Source: an uncultured Fretibacterium sp. (GTDB lineage Bacteria > Synergistota > Synergistia > Synergistales > Aminobacteriaceae). Taken from it: a stretch of 8,158 nt of DNA. This document shows, piece by piece, positions 1 to 6,032 of this stretch. Position 1 is the stretch's first letter. Each line of letters begins with the position of its first letter. Where the stretch lies: assembly GCA_905373185.1 (NCBI GenBank), contig CAJPSE010000067.1:1-8158 (forward strand). The letters are read 5' to 3'. A program made the translations under genes and the position numbers. The notes beneath the pieces are model-generated. The model did not search any database. It was not told the origin of the DNA and was given only the letters and a program-made list of their open reading frames with translations.

Positions 1-280
1 CTGCGGGACCTGCCGCGTTTCGGGCGGCGGGGGAGAAGGCGGGCTTCCGGTCCGTGTCGGCGCCGAGGGGTGGCGTCGTCGTATCCGCCGGCGCCGGGAC
101 AGAGGGGGCCAGCTCGGGGAAAGGGGCGGCTCCCGGGGTCGAAAGCAGGGGCAAAGGCGCTTCGAGCCGAATGCCTCGGGTGCTCAGGAGGCAGAAAAAT
201 CCCCCTGCGGCCAGCGCGGCGGCGCAGACGAGGCCCGCCAGAATGCGCCGAAGCGCCGAGGTCCTGTTTTTTCTCCGCAT
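1..280 (-). CDS. Partial membrane-anchored protein with Pro/Ala-rich linker (N-terminus only)
   Basis: This minus-strand frame opens with ATG at 280-278 and stays open through the window edge, giving 93 residues plus one base of the next codon. A Shine-Dalgarno sequence (GGGAGG) lies 11 bases upstream of the ATG. The protein starts with a basic stretch (MRRKNRTSALRR). A hydrophobic segment follows at about residues 13-33, rich in Ala, Gly, Leu and Phe, typical of a signal anchor or uncleaved signal peptide. The remainder is a low-complexity linker rich in Pro, Ala and Thr. Such a layout is common in inner-membrane proteins whose periplasmic C-terminal domain (for example SPOR, LysM, TonB-like or a peptidoglycan hydrolase) follows a flexible spacer. 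That domain lies outside the window, so I assign no function. The gene is divergent from the PLP enzyme gene. The start and membrane anchor are fairly safe; the identity is unknown. Confidence 0.6.
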   Translation of the reverse strand, partial: MRRKNRTSALRRILAGLVCAAALAAGGFFCLLSTRGIRLEAPLPLLSTPGAAPFPELAPSVPAPADTTTPPLGADTDRKPAFSPAARNAAGPA

Positions 281-409
281 GGCGGCGTTTTCCTCCCTTT
301 CAAGCTCTTCTCGTCCTCCCGAAATTTACGGCGTCCGAAAGAGTGCCGATACGATATCATATCAAAAAGCGCAGCGCAAAACATTCCATTTCCGAGAGGA
401 GAATTTTTT
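281..409. promoter_or_regulatory. Divergent promoter region between the membrane protein and PLP enzyme genes
   Basis: This is a 129-bp spacer between two divergent genes. Its centre is AT-rich compared with the surroundings. It holds a -10-like TATCAT on the plus strand at 355-360 (5 of 6 to consensus), and an overlapping TATGAT on the minus strand at 361-356 (5 of 6). A second plus-strand choice is TTTACG (325-330) with TACGAT (350-355), but the 19-base spacing is long. I found no good -35 at normal spacing for either overlapping hexamer. The region must contain the promoters of at least one of the two genes, but the exact boxes are uncertain. The plus-strand gene has a clear ribosome binding site (AGAGGAG, about 395-401). 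Confidence 0.3.
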
Positions 410-1597
410 ATGGCTTACGACTTCGACAGGGTCATCGAGAGGCGCGGGACGAACTGTTCCAAGTGGGACACGGACCCCCGGACGATCGAGGGGGCGGACT
501 ATCCCGTCGGTTCCCCGCTCCCGCTGTGGATAGCGGATATGGATTTCGAGGTGGCGCCGGAGATCACAAGGGCGCTGACCGAGAGGGCCCGGCACGGGGT
601 CTTCGGCTACACGATCATCCCCGACTCCTGCTACGACGCGATCATCGACTGGGAGGCCCGCCGCCACGGCTGGAGGATCGAGAGGGAGTGGATCCACTTC
701 GCCCCCGGCGCGGTCCCCGCGGCGCACATGGCCGTCCAGGCCTTCTGCCAGCCGGGGGACCGGATCATCATCCAGCAGCCCGTCTATTATCCCTTCTTCC
801 GCACGGTGCTGGACAACGGCGCCCAGATAGCCAACAACCCCCTGGTCCTGCGCAACGGGCGCTACGAGATCGACTTCGAGGGCTTCGAGCGCCAGGCGCG
901 GGACCCCCGCACGACCCTCTTCATCCTGTGCAGCCCCCACAACCCCGTAGGGCGGGTCTGGAGCCGGGAGGACCTGGAGCGACTCGGCGACATCTGCGCC
1001 AGAAACGGCGTCCGGGTGTTCGCGGACGAGCTGCACTGCGACATCCTGATGTCCGGCTGCAAGCATCACCCGTTCGGGAACGTCGATGCCGTCTGCCGGG
1101 ACAACTCCATGACGGTCATCGCACCCAGCAAGACCTTCAACCTCGCCGGACTCCAGGCGACGGTCGTCATCACGCCCAATCCCCGGATGCGCCTCCTCTA
1201 CGAGAACGTCCTGGCCCGGAACAGCATCCCCCGCCCCAACCTCTTCGCCATAACGGGGCTCGAGGCCGCCTACAAGCATGGGGAGAGGTGGCTGGACGAG
1301 CTTCTGGTCTACATCGAGGGGAACTACGACTTTCTGGTGAATTATCTGAAGGAGCGCCTTCCCCAGGTCCGGGTGATGCCGCTCGAGGGCACCTTCCTGG
1401 CCTGGATGGACTTCAACGCCCTGGAGCCGGACCCGTACCTCCTGCAGAAGCGGATGCTGACCGAGGCGAACGTGTGGCTCGACGAGGGGTGGGTCTTCGG
1501 ACCCGAGGGGAACGGGTTCGAGCGCATCGTGCTGGCCTGCCCCCGCAGTATCCTGAAGGAGGCGCTGGACCGCATCGTGAGGGCGTTCGGTAAATAG
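410..1597 (+). CDS. MalY/PatB-type PLP-dependent C-S lyase / aminotransferase
   Basis: This is a complete 395-residue fold-type I PLP enzyme, close to the usual length of the MalY/PatB family (about 390). The family cleaves the C-S bond of cystathionine or cysteine conjugates to give a thiol, pyruvate and ammonia; some members act as aminotransferases. They are cytosolic dimers. Visible marks are PLWIADMDF near residue 40 and the GVFGY motif with Tyr67. Also visible are QQPVYYP with Tyr126/127 in the cofactor pocket and Asn178 in SPHNPVG. Asp206 in ADELHCD pairs with the pyridine nitrogen, and Lys241 in APSKTFNLAGLQ is the Schiff-base lysine. Arg379 in ACPR should bind the substrate carboxylate. 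The Asn usually found in the 'RIN..CPR' stretch is Val374 here. The ATG follows AGAGGAG at normal spacing. The gene stands alone or leads the SH3-protein gene 162 bp downstream. The family is secure, but the substrate cannot be read from sequence. E. coli MalY also represses MalT, which is relevant to the MalT-like regulator downstream. Confidence 0.93.
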   Translation: MAYDFDRVIERRGTNCSKWDTDPRTIEGADYPVGSPLPLWIADMDFEVAPEITRALTERARHGVFGYTIIPDSCYDAIIDWEARRHGWRIEREWIHFAPGAVPAAHMAVQAFCQPGDRIIIQQPVYYPFFRTVLDNGAQIANNPLVLRNGRYEIDFEGFERQARDPRTTLFILCSPHNPVGRVWSREDLERLGDICARNGVRVFADELHCDILMSGCKHHPFGNVDAVCRDNSMTVIAPSKTFNLAGLQATVVITPNPRMRLLYENVLARNSIPRPNLFAITGLEAAYKHGERWLDELLVYIEGNYDFLVNYLKERLPQVRVMPLEGTFLAWMDFNALEPDPYLLQKRMLTEANVWLDEGWVFGPEGNGFERIVLACPRSILKEALDRIVRAFGK

Positions 1598-1620
1598 CCG
1601 CAGGCCCCGCAAAGGGCACA

Positions 1621-1665
1621 GGGGACGGCCGGACCCACGCCGGGGGGTGGGAAAATCCGTCCTTT
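1621..1665 (+). terminator. Possible weak terminator hairpin after the PLP enzyme gene
   Basis: GGACGG at 1623-1628 is complementary to CCGTCC at 1657-1662. Inside it, CCCAC at 1634-1638 pairs with GTGGG at 1647-1651, giving a two-part stem with a symmetric 5-by-5 internal loop and an 8-base apical loop. It sits about 25 bp after the stop codon of the PLP enzyme gene. The tail is only CTTTCC rather than a proper T-run, so intrinsic termination would be weak. It may be only a stable GC hairpin. Confidence 0.3.
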
Positions 1666-1692
1666 CCAAACTCCGAACCTACGGGATAGAAT
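1663..1692 (+). promoter_or_regulatory. Candidate promoter for the SH3-domain protein gene
   Basis: TTTCCA (1663-1668, 4 of 6 to TTGACA) is followed after 18 bases by TAGAAT (1687-1692, 5 of 6 to TATAAT). Transcription would start near 1699 and leave a leader of about 60 bases before the ATG at 1760. The same TAGAAT hexamer appears in the candidate promoter of the DcrB-like gene. The -35 overlaps the tail of the preceding hairpin. This is suggestive only. Confidence 0.35.
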
Positions 1693-1759
1693 GTCCTTGT
1701 GCGATAACGATTCAGGACAACATCTATCTATCTCAGCTATATCAGGAGGCGGAACGACG

Positions 1760-2518
1760 ATGAGGAGAATCTGGACGGCTGCGGCGGTCGTCTTGCTGGC
1801 GATGGCGACGGCCCTGGGGGCCGAGGCGGCGGAGCAGAGGGCCTTCGCCCTGGAGGAGGAGCTCACGCTCTACGCCAAGCCCGACAAGGAGGCGAAGTCG
1901 TGGGAGGTCAGCCTTCCGGAATCGGGCGTTGCGGTCCCGAGCGCCATCCGCGACAAGGAGGATATGCTCTGGTACAAGGTGAAGGTGGACGGAAGGACCG
2001 GCTGGCTCTATCAGGAGGGCGTTCGGCTGAGGATGGGCCCCAAGAGCAAGGCCGCGGCCAACATCTATAAGCGCTACGCCGCGGCTCGGCTGAAGATTGC
2101 CGACAAGACGCCCAGGGGCTGGACCCGGGAGGAGAGCGTCCAGGGCAGGGACGCCGAGGTCGACACCTGGACCTCCAAGGGGGCCGTGTTTCAGATCTCG
2201 GGCGAGGGGAAGAGCGCCGAGGACCTCTACTTCAAGGCCAATACGGCTTCCGCCTGCAAGGCGTTCCTGGGCTTCGAGGCCGTGGGCATGAGCAAGGACG
2301 CATTGAGAAGCAAGGTGGGGACCCCGACGGTCCGGGAGACCCCGAGCGGGGAGCCGGAGATCAGCATCCTCTCCTACGAGCTGCCCGATCGCGATCTGAC
2401 CCTGGCCTTCACCCTGCGCGACCAGGTCGTCGAGAGCGCGGAGCTCTACCGGGGCGACACGGGCGAGAGCGAACGGGGCTGGTCCGACGACGTCCTGAAC
2501 CTGCGGAAGCTCGACTGA
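1760..2518 (+). CDS. Exported SH3-domain protein with possible SmpA/BamE-like C-terminal domain
   Basis: The start is placed at ATG 1760, giving 252 residues, because AGGAGG at 1744-1749 lies 10 bases upstream and the protein then begins with a classic signal peptide. A longer in-frame ATG at 1691 would only add a hydrophilic leader with no ribosome site. Residues 1-24 (MRRIW, then an Ala/Val/Leu core) are the signal peptide, with cleavage near AEAA. Residues about 32-92 match a bacterial SH3 domain: LYAKPD at the start, then WYKVKVDGRTGWLYQEGV near the end. Such domains often bind cell-wall peptides. Residues 171-232 (GMSKDALRSKVGTPT, then beta-strand-like sequence) recall the SmpA/OmlA/BamE fold, but this is a weak match by eye. 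The protein is likely periplasmic; there is no lipobox cysteine. Its role is unknown. It converges on the regulator gene with a 28-bp gap. Confidence 0.82.
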   Translation: MRRIWTAAAVVLLAMATALGAEAAEQRAFALEEELTLYAKPDKEAKSWEVSLPESGVAVPSAIRDKEDMLWYKVKVDGRTGWLYQEGVRLRMGPKSKAAANIYKRYAAARLKIADKTPRGWTREESVQGRDAEVDTWTSKGAVFQISGEGKSAEDLYFKANTASACKAFLGFEAVGMSKDALRSKVGTPTVRETPSGEPEISILSYELPDRDLTLAFTLRDQVVESAELYRGDTGESERGWSDDVLNLRKLD

Positions 2519-2535
2519 GGCGTCCCCCGAGGGGC

Positions 2536-2559
2536 CGCCCCGCGCTTCAGCTCGGGGCG
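2536..2559. terminator. GC-rich hairpin at the convergent gene junction
   Basis: CGCCCCG (2536-2542) pairs with CGGGGCG (2553-2559). A single C/T mismatch and a further GC/GC pair close a TTCA tetraloop. The hairpin lies where the plus-strand SH3-protein gene and the minus-strand regulator gene converge, and it overlaps the regulator's stop codon. Because it is symmetric it could slow polymerase from both sides, but neither side has a T-run. A classical intrinsic terminator is therefore not proven. Confidence 0.3.
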
Positions 2560-5150
2560 CCGGGGGTGTGGGGCCCGGCACGGCCTGCACGGGCAAGGGC
2601 CTCGGCGGCGCTCGAGGCTCCCAATGTGCGGTAGAGCCTGAGGACGTGGTATTTTGCCGTGCTGTGGGCGATTCCGAGGTCCCTCGCGATCTCCCCGTAG
2701 CTCGCGTTCCTCTCGAGAAGTTCCAGAATCCGAATCTGCCTGCCGCTCAGGACGGGGACCGTCGCAGTCTCCTTCTCCATTTCCGGCGGGGGTGCTGTAT
2801 CGGTCCCCGCCATAGCCGCCCGGACCCGGACCGCGAAGTCGATCCAGAGTGCCTTGTGCGTTTTGTGGGTCTGCAGCAGGGCGTCGAGGATCGGAGCGAG
2901 GGCGGGCGCGTCGTCGATGAAGAGCCTCGGAAAATTGCAGAGCGCCGCGATCTTGAGCGCCCTCTTCATGCAGAGGAGGCTTTTTTTGCGGTTCCCCAGG
3001 TTCCTGTGGGCGATCGAGAGCAGCAGGGAGGCCTCAATCATGTCCAGTCGGCGCCGAAAATTCATCCCCAGTCTCAGCAGTTTTTCCCCGAACAGGACGG
3101 CCAGGGCGTCCTCCCGGACGGCGAGCAGCGCCCGGACCGTGACGAAGTGCTGATACATTCGGTACAGGGGCAGACCGCCGGTGAGGGGGGCGGAATAGGT
3201 GTCGAGCCACTCCCGCGCTGCCGAGACGTCCCCACCGGCGATGCGGGCGGCGTAGCGCCAGGCCCGGAGGCTGGGGCGCAGGGGCAGGAGCCCCTCCTCC
3301 TCGATGCGCCTTTCCGTTTCCGCCTCGATCCTGGCGGCCTCATCCGTCCGCCCCATCCCCCTCAGGATGGCCGACAGGATCAGGTCCGCGGAGAAACGCA
3401 CCTCCGCCCTACAGGGCGTCGTCTCCATCATCTCCTGGGCCCTCAGGGCCCGGAAACAGGCCTCGGGGAGGCGGCTGCTCTCGTAGAGGATCCCCGCAAG
3501 CTGGCATTCCAGCATGACTTGATGCTCGTTTCCCAAAAGGGGAGTAAAGGCCCTCCGCCTCCTGGCGGCCTGGACGTAGAGATCGCGGCCCCGAGCCAGG
3601 TCCGAGTGGTCCATCAGGGAGCGGTGCAGCATGGGCATGGCCGCGGTGAAGGTCCCCACCCGGAGCTGTCCGTCGGGCAGGAGATGCTCCAGGTCCTTTC
3701 GTCCCTCCAGGAACTTGTCCGTATAGCGGTCCAGGGGCCTTCGGAAATCCAGGGCCCGGAGCGCACAGAAGAGCTGGATGGCATCCCTGTCCGCCTTTTC
3801 GAGGGGGTAGCCCTTCGAGCTTCGGCTTTCCAGCTCTCGTTCCATCTTATCCATAAGCCGGAGGAAGTGCCGGGCGTTACCCTCCACGTAGTACACGAAC
3901 GCGCATTGGGTCAGTATGGGAAGGTTCCCCTCAAAAAGGTCCAGGGGGAGTTCCTCGCGTCCACCGATCACGTATTCCTTGAAGAACGCGATGCGGTCCT
4001 CCACCGAGCTGGAGGCGGCAATTCGCCGAAAGGCCGCGCAGCAGGCGGACAGTCCCCTGGAATCGGAGCATCGGATGTAGTGCGCGGCGGCGGCGTAGTA
4101 ATCCTCCTCCTCGAAGAGCGCGTCGGCCACCTTTTTCTCGAGGGCGTGAATTTCTTCGGCACTTCGGCTTTCGTTGAGCTTCTCCCTCAGAAAGTCCCGA
4201 AAGAGGTCGTGCAGGCGGTAACGCCCGTCCCCCAGACGGGAGACGAAGGCCAGGGACCCGAGGATTTCGGCGCTGTCCGGTCGTCCCGTCAGGCGGCGGC
4301 ACAACGGCCCGTCCAGCAGGGCGGGCAGGGAAGCCTGCATCAGGAAGTCCCGAACCCAAGTGTCCCAGCCGCTCCAGACGTGAACGTCCAGGTAGCGGCG
4401 CAGCAGCTCCTCCCCCTGCAGGGCTCCGTCGGGGGAAATTTCCCCCTTTTCCCGTTCCTCTCCCGGTGTCCCGTGCCCCATCAAAATGGCCCTCACCGCT
4501 ATGGGCCAGCCCGCGGTCCTCCTCAGGAGGTCGGGCGCCTGGTGGGGGGAAAGGCCGTTTCGAGTCAGAAGCCTTCGCAGTTCCTCCTCGTCGAAGGCCA
4601 GGTCTCGGGAGTCCAGGACGGTCATATCGCCCTTCAGGATGGCGTCCAGGAAGATGTCCGAGGGCTCGTCCCGGCTCAAAAGGCAGACGGTGAAAGCGGA
4701 GGGGAGGCGTTTCCGGAGCAGGGGGAGTGCCCGCGGCACCGCCCCGTCCCGCAGGTGATGAAGGTCGTCCAGGACCAGGACGTACTTTTTGGTGTTGGAC
4801 AGGAGCAGATCCAGGGCGTCGAAGAGGTACTCCAGAAAGGGGGGCTTCACCCGCTCCGCGGCCCGGGCCAGCCTCCGGTTGGCCCTCTGGGCGAAGGCGA
4901 GCCCCCCCAGGAACTTGCGGACGAAACGGCCCTCGTTGTTGTCGTAGGGATCCAGCGTGATCCAGGCGTGCTTGTTGCGCTGCGGGGCCAGCCACTGCGA
5001 GACGGCGAGGCTCTTTCCGAACCCGCCGGGAGCCCCGACGTAGACCCAGTGTCCTCCGCGCTCCTTCGCGGCGTCCAGAATCGCGTTCACCCTCGCACGG
5101 GGCAGAATTCCCTTTCCTGCACGGGGCGGAAGGAAGTGTTCCTCGGACAT
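2547..5150 (-). CDS. MalT-family ATP-dependent LuxR-type transcriptional regulator
   Basis: This is a complete 867-residue STAND-class regulator, near the size of E. coli MalT (about 900). Such proteins switch to a DNA-binding oligomer when ATP and a small inducer are bound. The Walker A motif is GAPGGFGKS at 39-47, followed by SQWL as in MalT. Walker B is YVLVLDDLHHL at 123-133. LLSRDEP (157-163) fits a sensor position, and a GWP motif at 214-216 is typical of the class. The winged-helix segment YRLHDLFRDFLREKL spans 311-325. Residues about 330-790 are mainly helical and probably form TPR-like repeats that sense the inducer. The C-terminal LuxR helix-turn-helix runs from about 801 to 860 (GEIARDLGIAHSTAKYHVLRLY). 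The ATG at 5150 has an upstream AGGGAGAA. No ligand can be assigned. The divergent DcrB-like gene is the most likely local target, along with autoregulation. The family assignment is secure. Confidence 0.93.
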   Translation of the reverse strand: MSEEHFLPPRAGKGILPRARVNAILDAAKERGGHWVYVGAPGGFGKSLAVSQWLAPQRNKHAWITLDPYDNNEGRFVRKFLGGLAFAQRANRRLARAAERVKPPFLEYLFDALDLLLSNTKKYVLVLDDLHHLRDGAVPRALPLLRKRLPSAFTVCLLSRDEPSDIFLDAILKGDMTVLDSRDLAFDEEELRRLLTRNGLSPHQAPDLLRRTAGWPIAVRAILMGHGTPGEEREKGEISPDGALQGEELLRRYLDVHVWSGWDTWVRDFLMQASLPALLDGPLCRRLTGRPDSAEILGSLAFVSRLGDGRYRLHDLFRDFLREKLNESRSAEEIHALEKKVADALFEEEDYYAAAAHYIRCSDSRGLSACCAAFRRIAASSSVEDRIAFFKEYVIGGREELPLDLFEGNLPILTQCAFVYYVEGNARHFLRLMDKMERELESRSSKGYPLEKADRDAIQLFCALRALDFRRPLDRYTDKFLEGRKDLEHLLPDGQLRVGTFTAAMPMLHRSLMDHSDLARGRDLYVQAARRRRAFTPLLGNEHQVMLECQLAGILYESSRLPEACFRALRAQEMMETTPCRAEVRFSADLILSAILRGMGRTDEAARIEAETERRIEEEGLLPLRPSLRAWRYAARIAGGDVSAAREWLDTYSAPLTGGLPLYRMYQHFVTVRALLAVREDALAVLFGEKLLRLGMNFRRRLDMIEASLLLSIAHRNLGNRKKSLLCMKRALKIAALCNFPRLFIDDAPALAPILDALLQTHKTHKALWIDFAVRVRAAMAGTDTAPPPEMEKETATVPVLSGRQIRILELLERNASYGEIARDLGIAHSTAKYHVLRLYRTLGASSAAEALARAGRAGPHTPGAPS

Positions 5151-5209
5151 GGTCTATTCTCCCTGGATGTTCTTCGTGATGGATTCAAGCGTATCTTTAT
5201 TCCAGCATA

Positions 5210-5215
5210 ATTATA
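5210..5215 (-). promoter_or_regulatory. Consensus -10 box for the LuxR-type regulator gene
   Basis: Read on the minus strand, 5215 to 5210 is TATAAT, an exact match to the sigma-70 -10 hexamer. It lies 60 bases upstream of the regulator's ATG, leaving a leader of about 50 bases. TG stands immediately before the hexamer. No convincing -35 is visible at 16-18 bases, so the promoter may depend on an activator. Confidence 0.5.
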
Positions 5216-5266
5216 CAGGAACGTGATGAGGGCTGAGGTCGGCGTTTTGGGGCTGGCGGCGGGCCG

Positions 5267-5303
5267 AAAAGTTTCTCTTTTGCGGAAAAAAGTTGCTTCT
5301 TTG
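5267..5303. repeat. 16-bp imperfect direct repeat, 21-bp periodicity, in the divergent intergenic region
   Basis: AAAAGTTTCTCTTTTG (5267-5282) recurs as AAAAGTTGCTTCTTTG (5288-5303), with 13 of 16 positions identical. The copies start exactly 21 bp apart, about two helical turns, so a protein binding both would lie on one face of the DNA. They lie 52 bp or more upstream of the regulator's -10 and end 24 bp before the -35 of the DcrB-like gene. The first copy also sits in an imperfect inverted repeat (CCGAAAAG at 5264-5271 against CTTTTGCGG at 5277-5285). Possible regulator sites; the family of the binder is not shown. Confidence 0.45.
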
Positions 5304-5312
5304 GGCTGTAAT

Positions 5313-5329
5313 CATAACCTCGGGTTATG
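5313..5329. promoter_or_regulatory. Perfect 7-bp inverted repeat, candidate operator
   Basis: CATAACC (5313-5319) and GGTTATG (5323-5329) are perfect reverse complements around a 3-base centre. The repeat touches the putative -35 (5328-5333) of the DcrB-like gene. With such a short loop it is better read as a dimer binding site than as an RNA hairpin, and it also lies upstream of the predicted transcript start. Whether it binds the adjacent LuxR-type regulator is unknown. Confidence 0.45.
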
Positions 5330-5356
5330 GACGCTCCCTGGGGCAGGGCATAGAAT
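5328..5356 (+). promoter_or_regulatory. Candidate promoter of the DcrB-like gene
   Basis: TGGACG (5328-5333, 4 of 6 to TTGACA) is separated by 17 bases from TAGAAT (5351-5356, 5 of 6 to TATAAT). Transcription would begin near 5363, giving a leader of about 61 bases. The inverted repeat at 5313-5329 overlaps the -35, and a hairpin begins almost at the predicted start site. Confidence 0.5.
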
Positions 5357-5360
5357 ATCG

Positions 5361-5387
5361 CGGATAGAGGGATTCGACCTCTGTCCG
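5361..5387 (+). promoter_or_regulatory. 5' leader hairpin of the DcrB-like gene
   Basis: CGGATAGAGG (5361-5370) pairs with CCTCTGTCCG (5378-5387) over 10 base pairs with one G-U wobble, closing a 7-base loop (GATTCGA). It would form at or very near the 5' end of the predicted transcript, 20 bases before the ribosome binding site AAGGGAG (5408-5414). No T-run follows, so it is not a terminator. It could stabilise the mRNA 5' end, or act as a DNA operator overlapping the start site. Confidence 0.5.
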
Positions 5388-5423
5388 TATTCAGCCTTGT
5401 TATCGGGAAGGGAGTTTTTGTGA

Positions 5424-5843
5424 ATGTGGAGCAAGCGTATTGGTGTCTTGTCTGTGTTGGCGGTCCTCGTGTTCTCCGCTGCGGCCTTCGCGGCCGTGCA
5501 GGATTTCAAGGATTTCACCGTGGATGTCCCGGACGACTGGACCGCGACGCAGAACGGCACGACCGTGGGGATTGTGGCCAACGACAACTCTGCGGCGGTG
5601 AGCATCACGATGGACAAGCGGGATGGAATGGAGGCCAAGGACCTGGCTGCGGCTTTCGCAGAGAAGCTGAAGGGCTCGGAGCCGGTGCTTGAGGACGACG
5701 TGTACCATTTCGACTTCAAGAACGAGGCCGGCGTGGAGAGCAGGGCGATCCTGAACACGGAGGGCGATAACTACCTGCTGCTCGTCATCACGGGGCAGAA
5801 CCCCAAGCTGGAGGCCCTCATCGACTCCATACAGGGGAAATAA
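5424..5843 (+). CDS. Small exported DcrB/PsbP-like protein
   Basis: This is a complete 139-residue protein. ATG 5424 is preceded at 9 bases by AAGGGAG. An overlapping GTG at 5420 in another frame gives no credible protein. Residues 1-23 form a clear signal peptide (MWSKR, a Val/Leu/Ala core, then AFA before the cleavage site). The mature protein of about 116 residues opens with FKDFTVDVPDDWTATQNG. This strand-turn-strand with a 'P.dW' element is typical of DcrB/DUF1795 and PsbP/Mog1-like folds. A middle helix (DLAAAFAEKLKG) and a closing helix (NPKLEALIDSIQGK) fit the same alpha/beta fold. There is no lipobox and no catalytic motif. Family members are small periplasmic or lipid-anchored proteins, mostly of unknown role. 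The gene is divergent from the LuxR-type regulator and is its nearest likely target. The fold call is by eye. Confidence 0.82.
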   Translation: MWSKRIGVLSVLAVLVFSAAAFAAVQDFKDFTVDVPDDWTATQNGTTVGIVANDNSAAVSITMDKRDGMEAKDLAAAFAEKLKGSEPVLEDDVYHFDFKNEAGVESRAILNTEGDNYLLLVITGQNPKLEALIDSIQGK

Positions 5844-5892
5844 CCACAAATAAGACAAGCGGGGGGATGTCGTTCTCTCGGGGCGTTTCGCC

Positions 5893-5921
5893 TTGAATAT
5901 GAGGAACATCCGGGGAATATT
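5893..5921 (+). promoter_or_regulatory. Weak candidate promoter upstream of the propeller gene
   Basis: TTGAAT (5893-5898, 4 of 6) and AATATT (5916-5921, 4 of 6) are spaced by 17 bases. A transcript from here would start near 5928 and run through the strong hairpin at 5963-5995 before reaching the propeller gene. It is the only reasonably spaced pair I found between 5844 and 6032. Both boxes are imperfect. Confidence 0.25.
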
Positions 5922-5962
5922 GCGGACGGGCTTTGCCGCCGTTGCGTTTGAGTGGGATCTTG

Positions 5963-6011
5963 ACAGGTACGGCGTTTGGTTTACGCCGTACCTGTTGTTT
6001 ACTTATTCTTT
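5963..6011 (+). terminator. Perfect 13-bp stem-loop with T-rich tail
   Basis: ACAGGTACGGCGT (5963-5975) and ACGCCGTACCTGT (5983-5995) are exact reverse complements around a 7-base loop (TTGGTTT). The following bases (TGTTTACTTATTCTTT) are T-rich, and the upstream side is not A-rich, so it works as an intrinsic terminator on the plus strand. It begins 120 bases after the stop of the DcrB-like gene and ends just before the propeller gene. It is either the terminator of the former, or an attenuator if the propeller gene is transcribed from the weak promoter upstream. Confidence 0.8.
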
Positions 6012-6032
6012 ATGGAGTTGAGGTGGGGGAAG

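Noticed and set aside
70..1593. 507-residue plus-strand frame across the PLP enzyme gene and the upstream gene
   Set aside because: It is Arg/Pro/Gly-rich, overlaps the clearly assigned PLP enzyme in another frame, and also covers the divergent promoter region.
1723..1734. Short CTAT/TATC tandem repeat before the SH3 protein gene
   Set aside because: Only about three units; too short to call a microsatellite or phase-variable tract, and it is not within the start codon or ribosome site.
1691..1759. Upstream in-frame ATG that would extend the SH3 protein by 23 residues
   Set aside because: It has no Shine-Dalgarno site, it would bury the signal peptide behind a hydrophilic leader, and it lies on the candidate -10 box. 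ATG 1760 has AGGAGG at good spacing.
2568..5210. 880-residue plus-strand open frame lying opposite the LuxR-type regulator
   Set aside because: It is the mirror of a GC-rich gene with strong third-position bias. Its translation is low-complexity (Gly, Pro, Gln, Val) with no recognisable domain, whereas the minus-strand product has Walker and LuxR motifs in the right order.
5960..5965. Exact TTGACA -35 hexamer
   Set aside because: It falls in the left edge of the hairpin stem, and no -10-like hexamer exists 16-18 bases downstream (the sequence there is GC-rich stem).
5899..6021. 40-codon open frame between the DcrB-like and propeller genes
   Set aside because: It has no ribosome binding site and runs straight through the 13-bp hairpin terminator.
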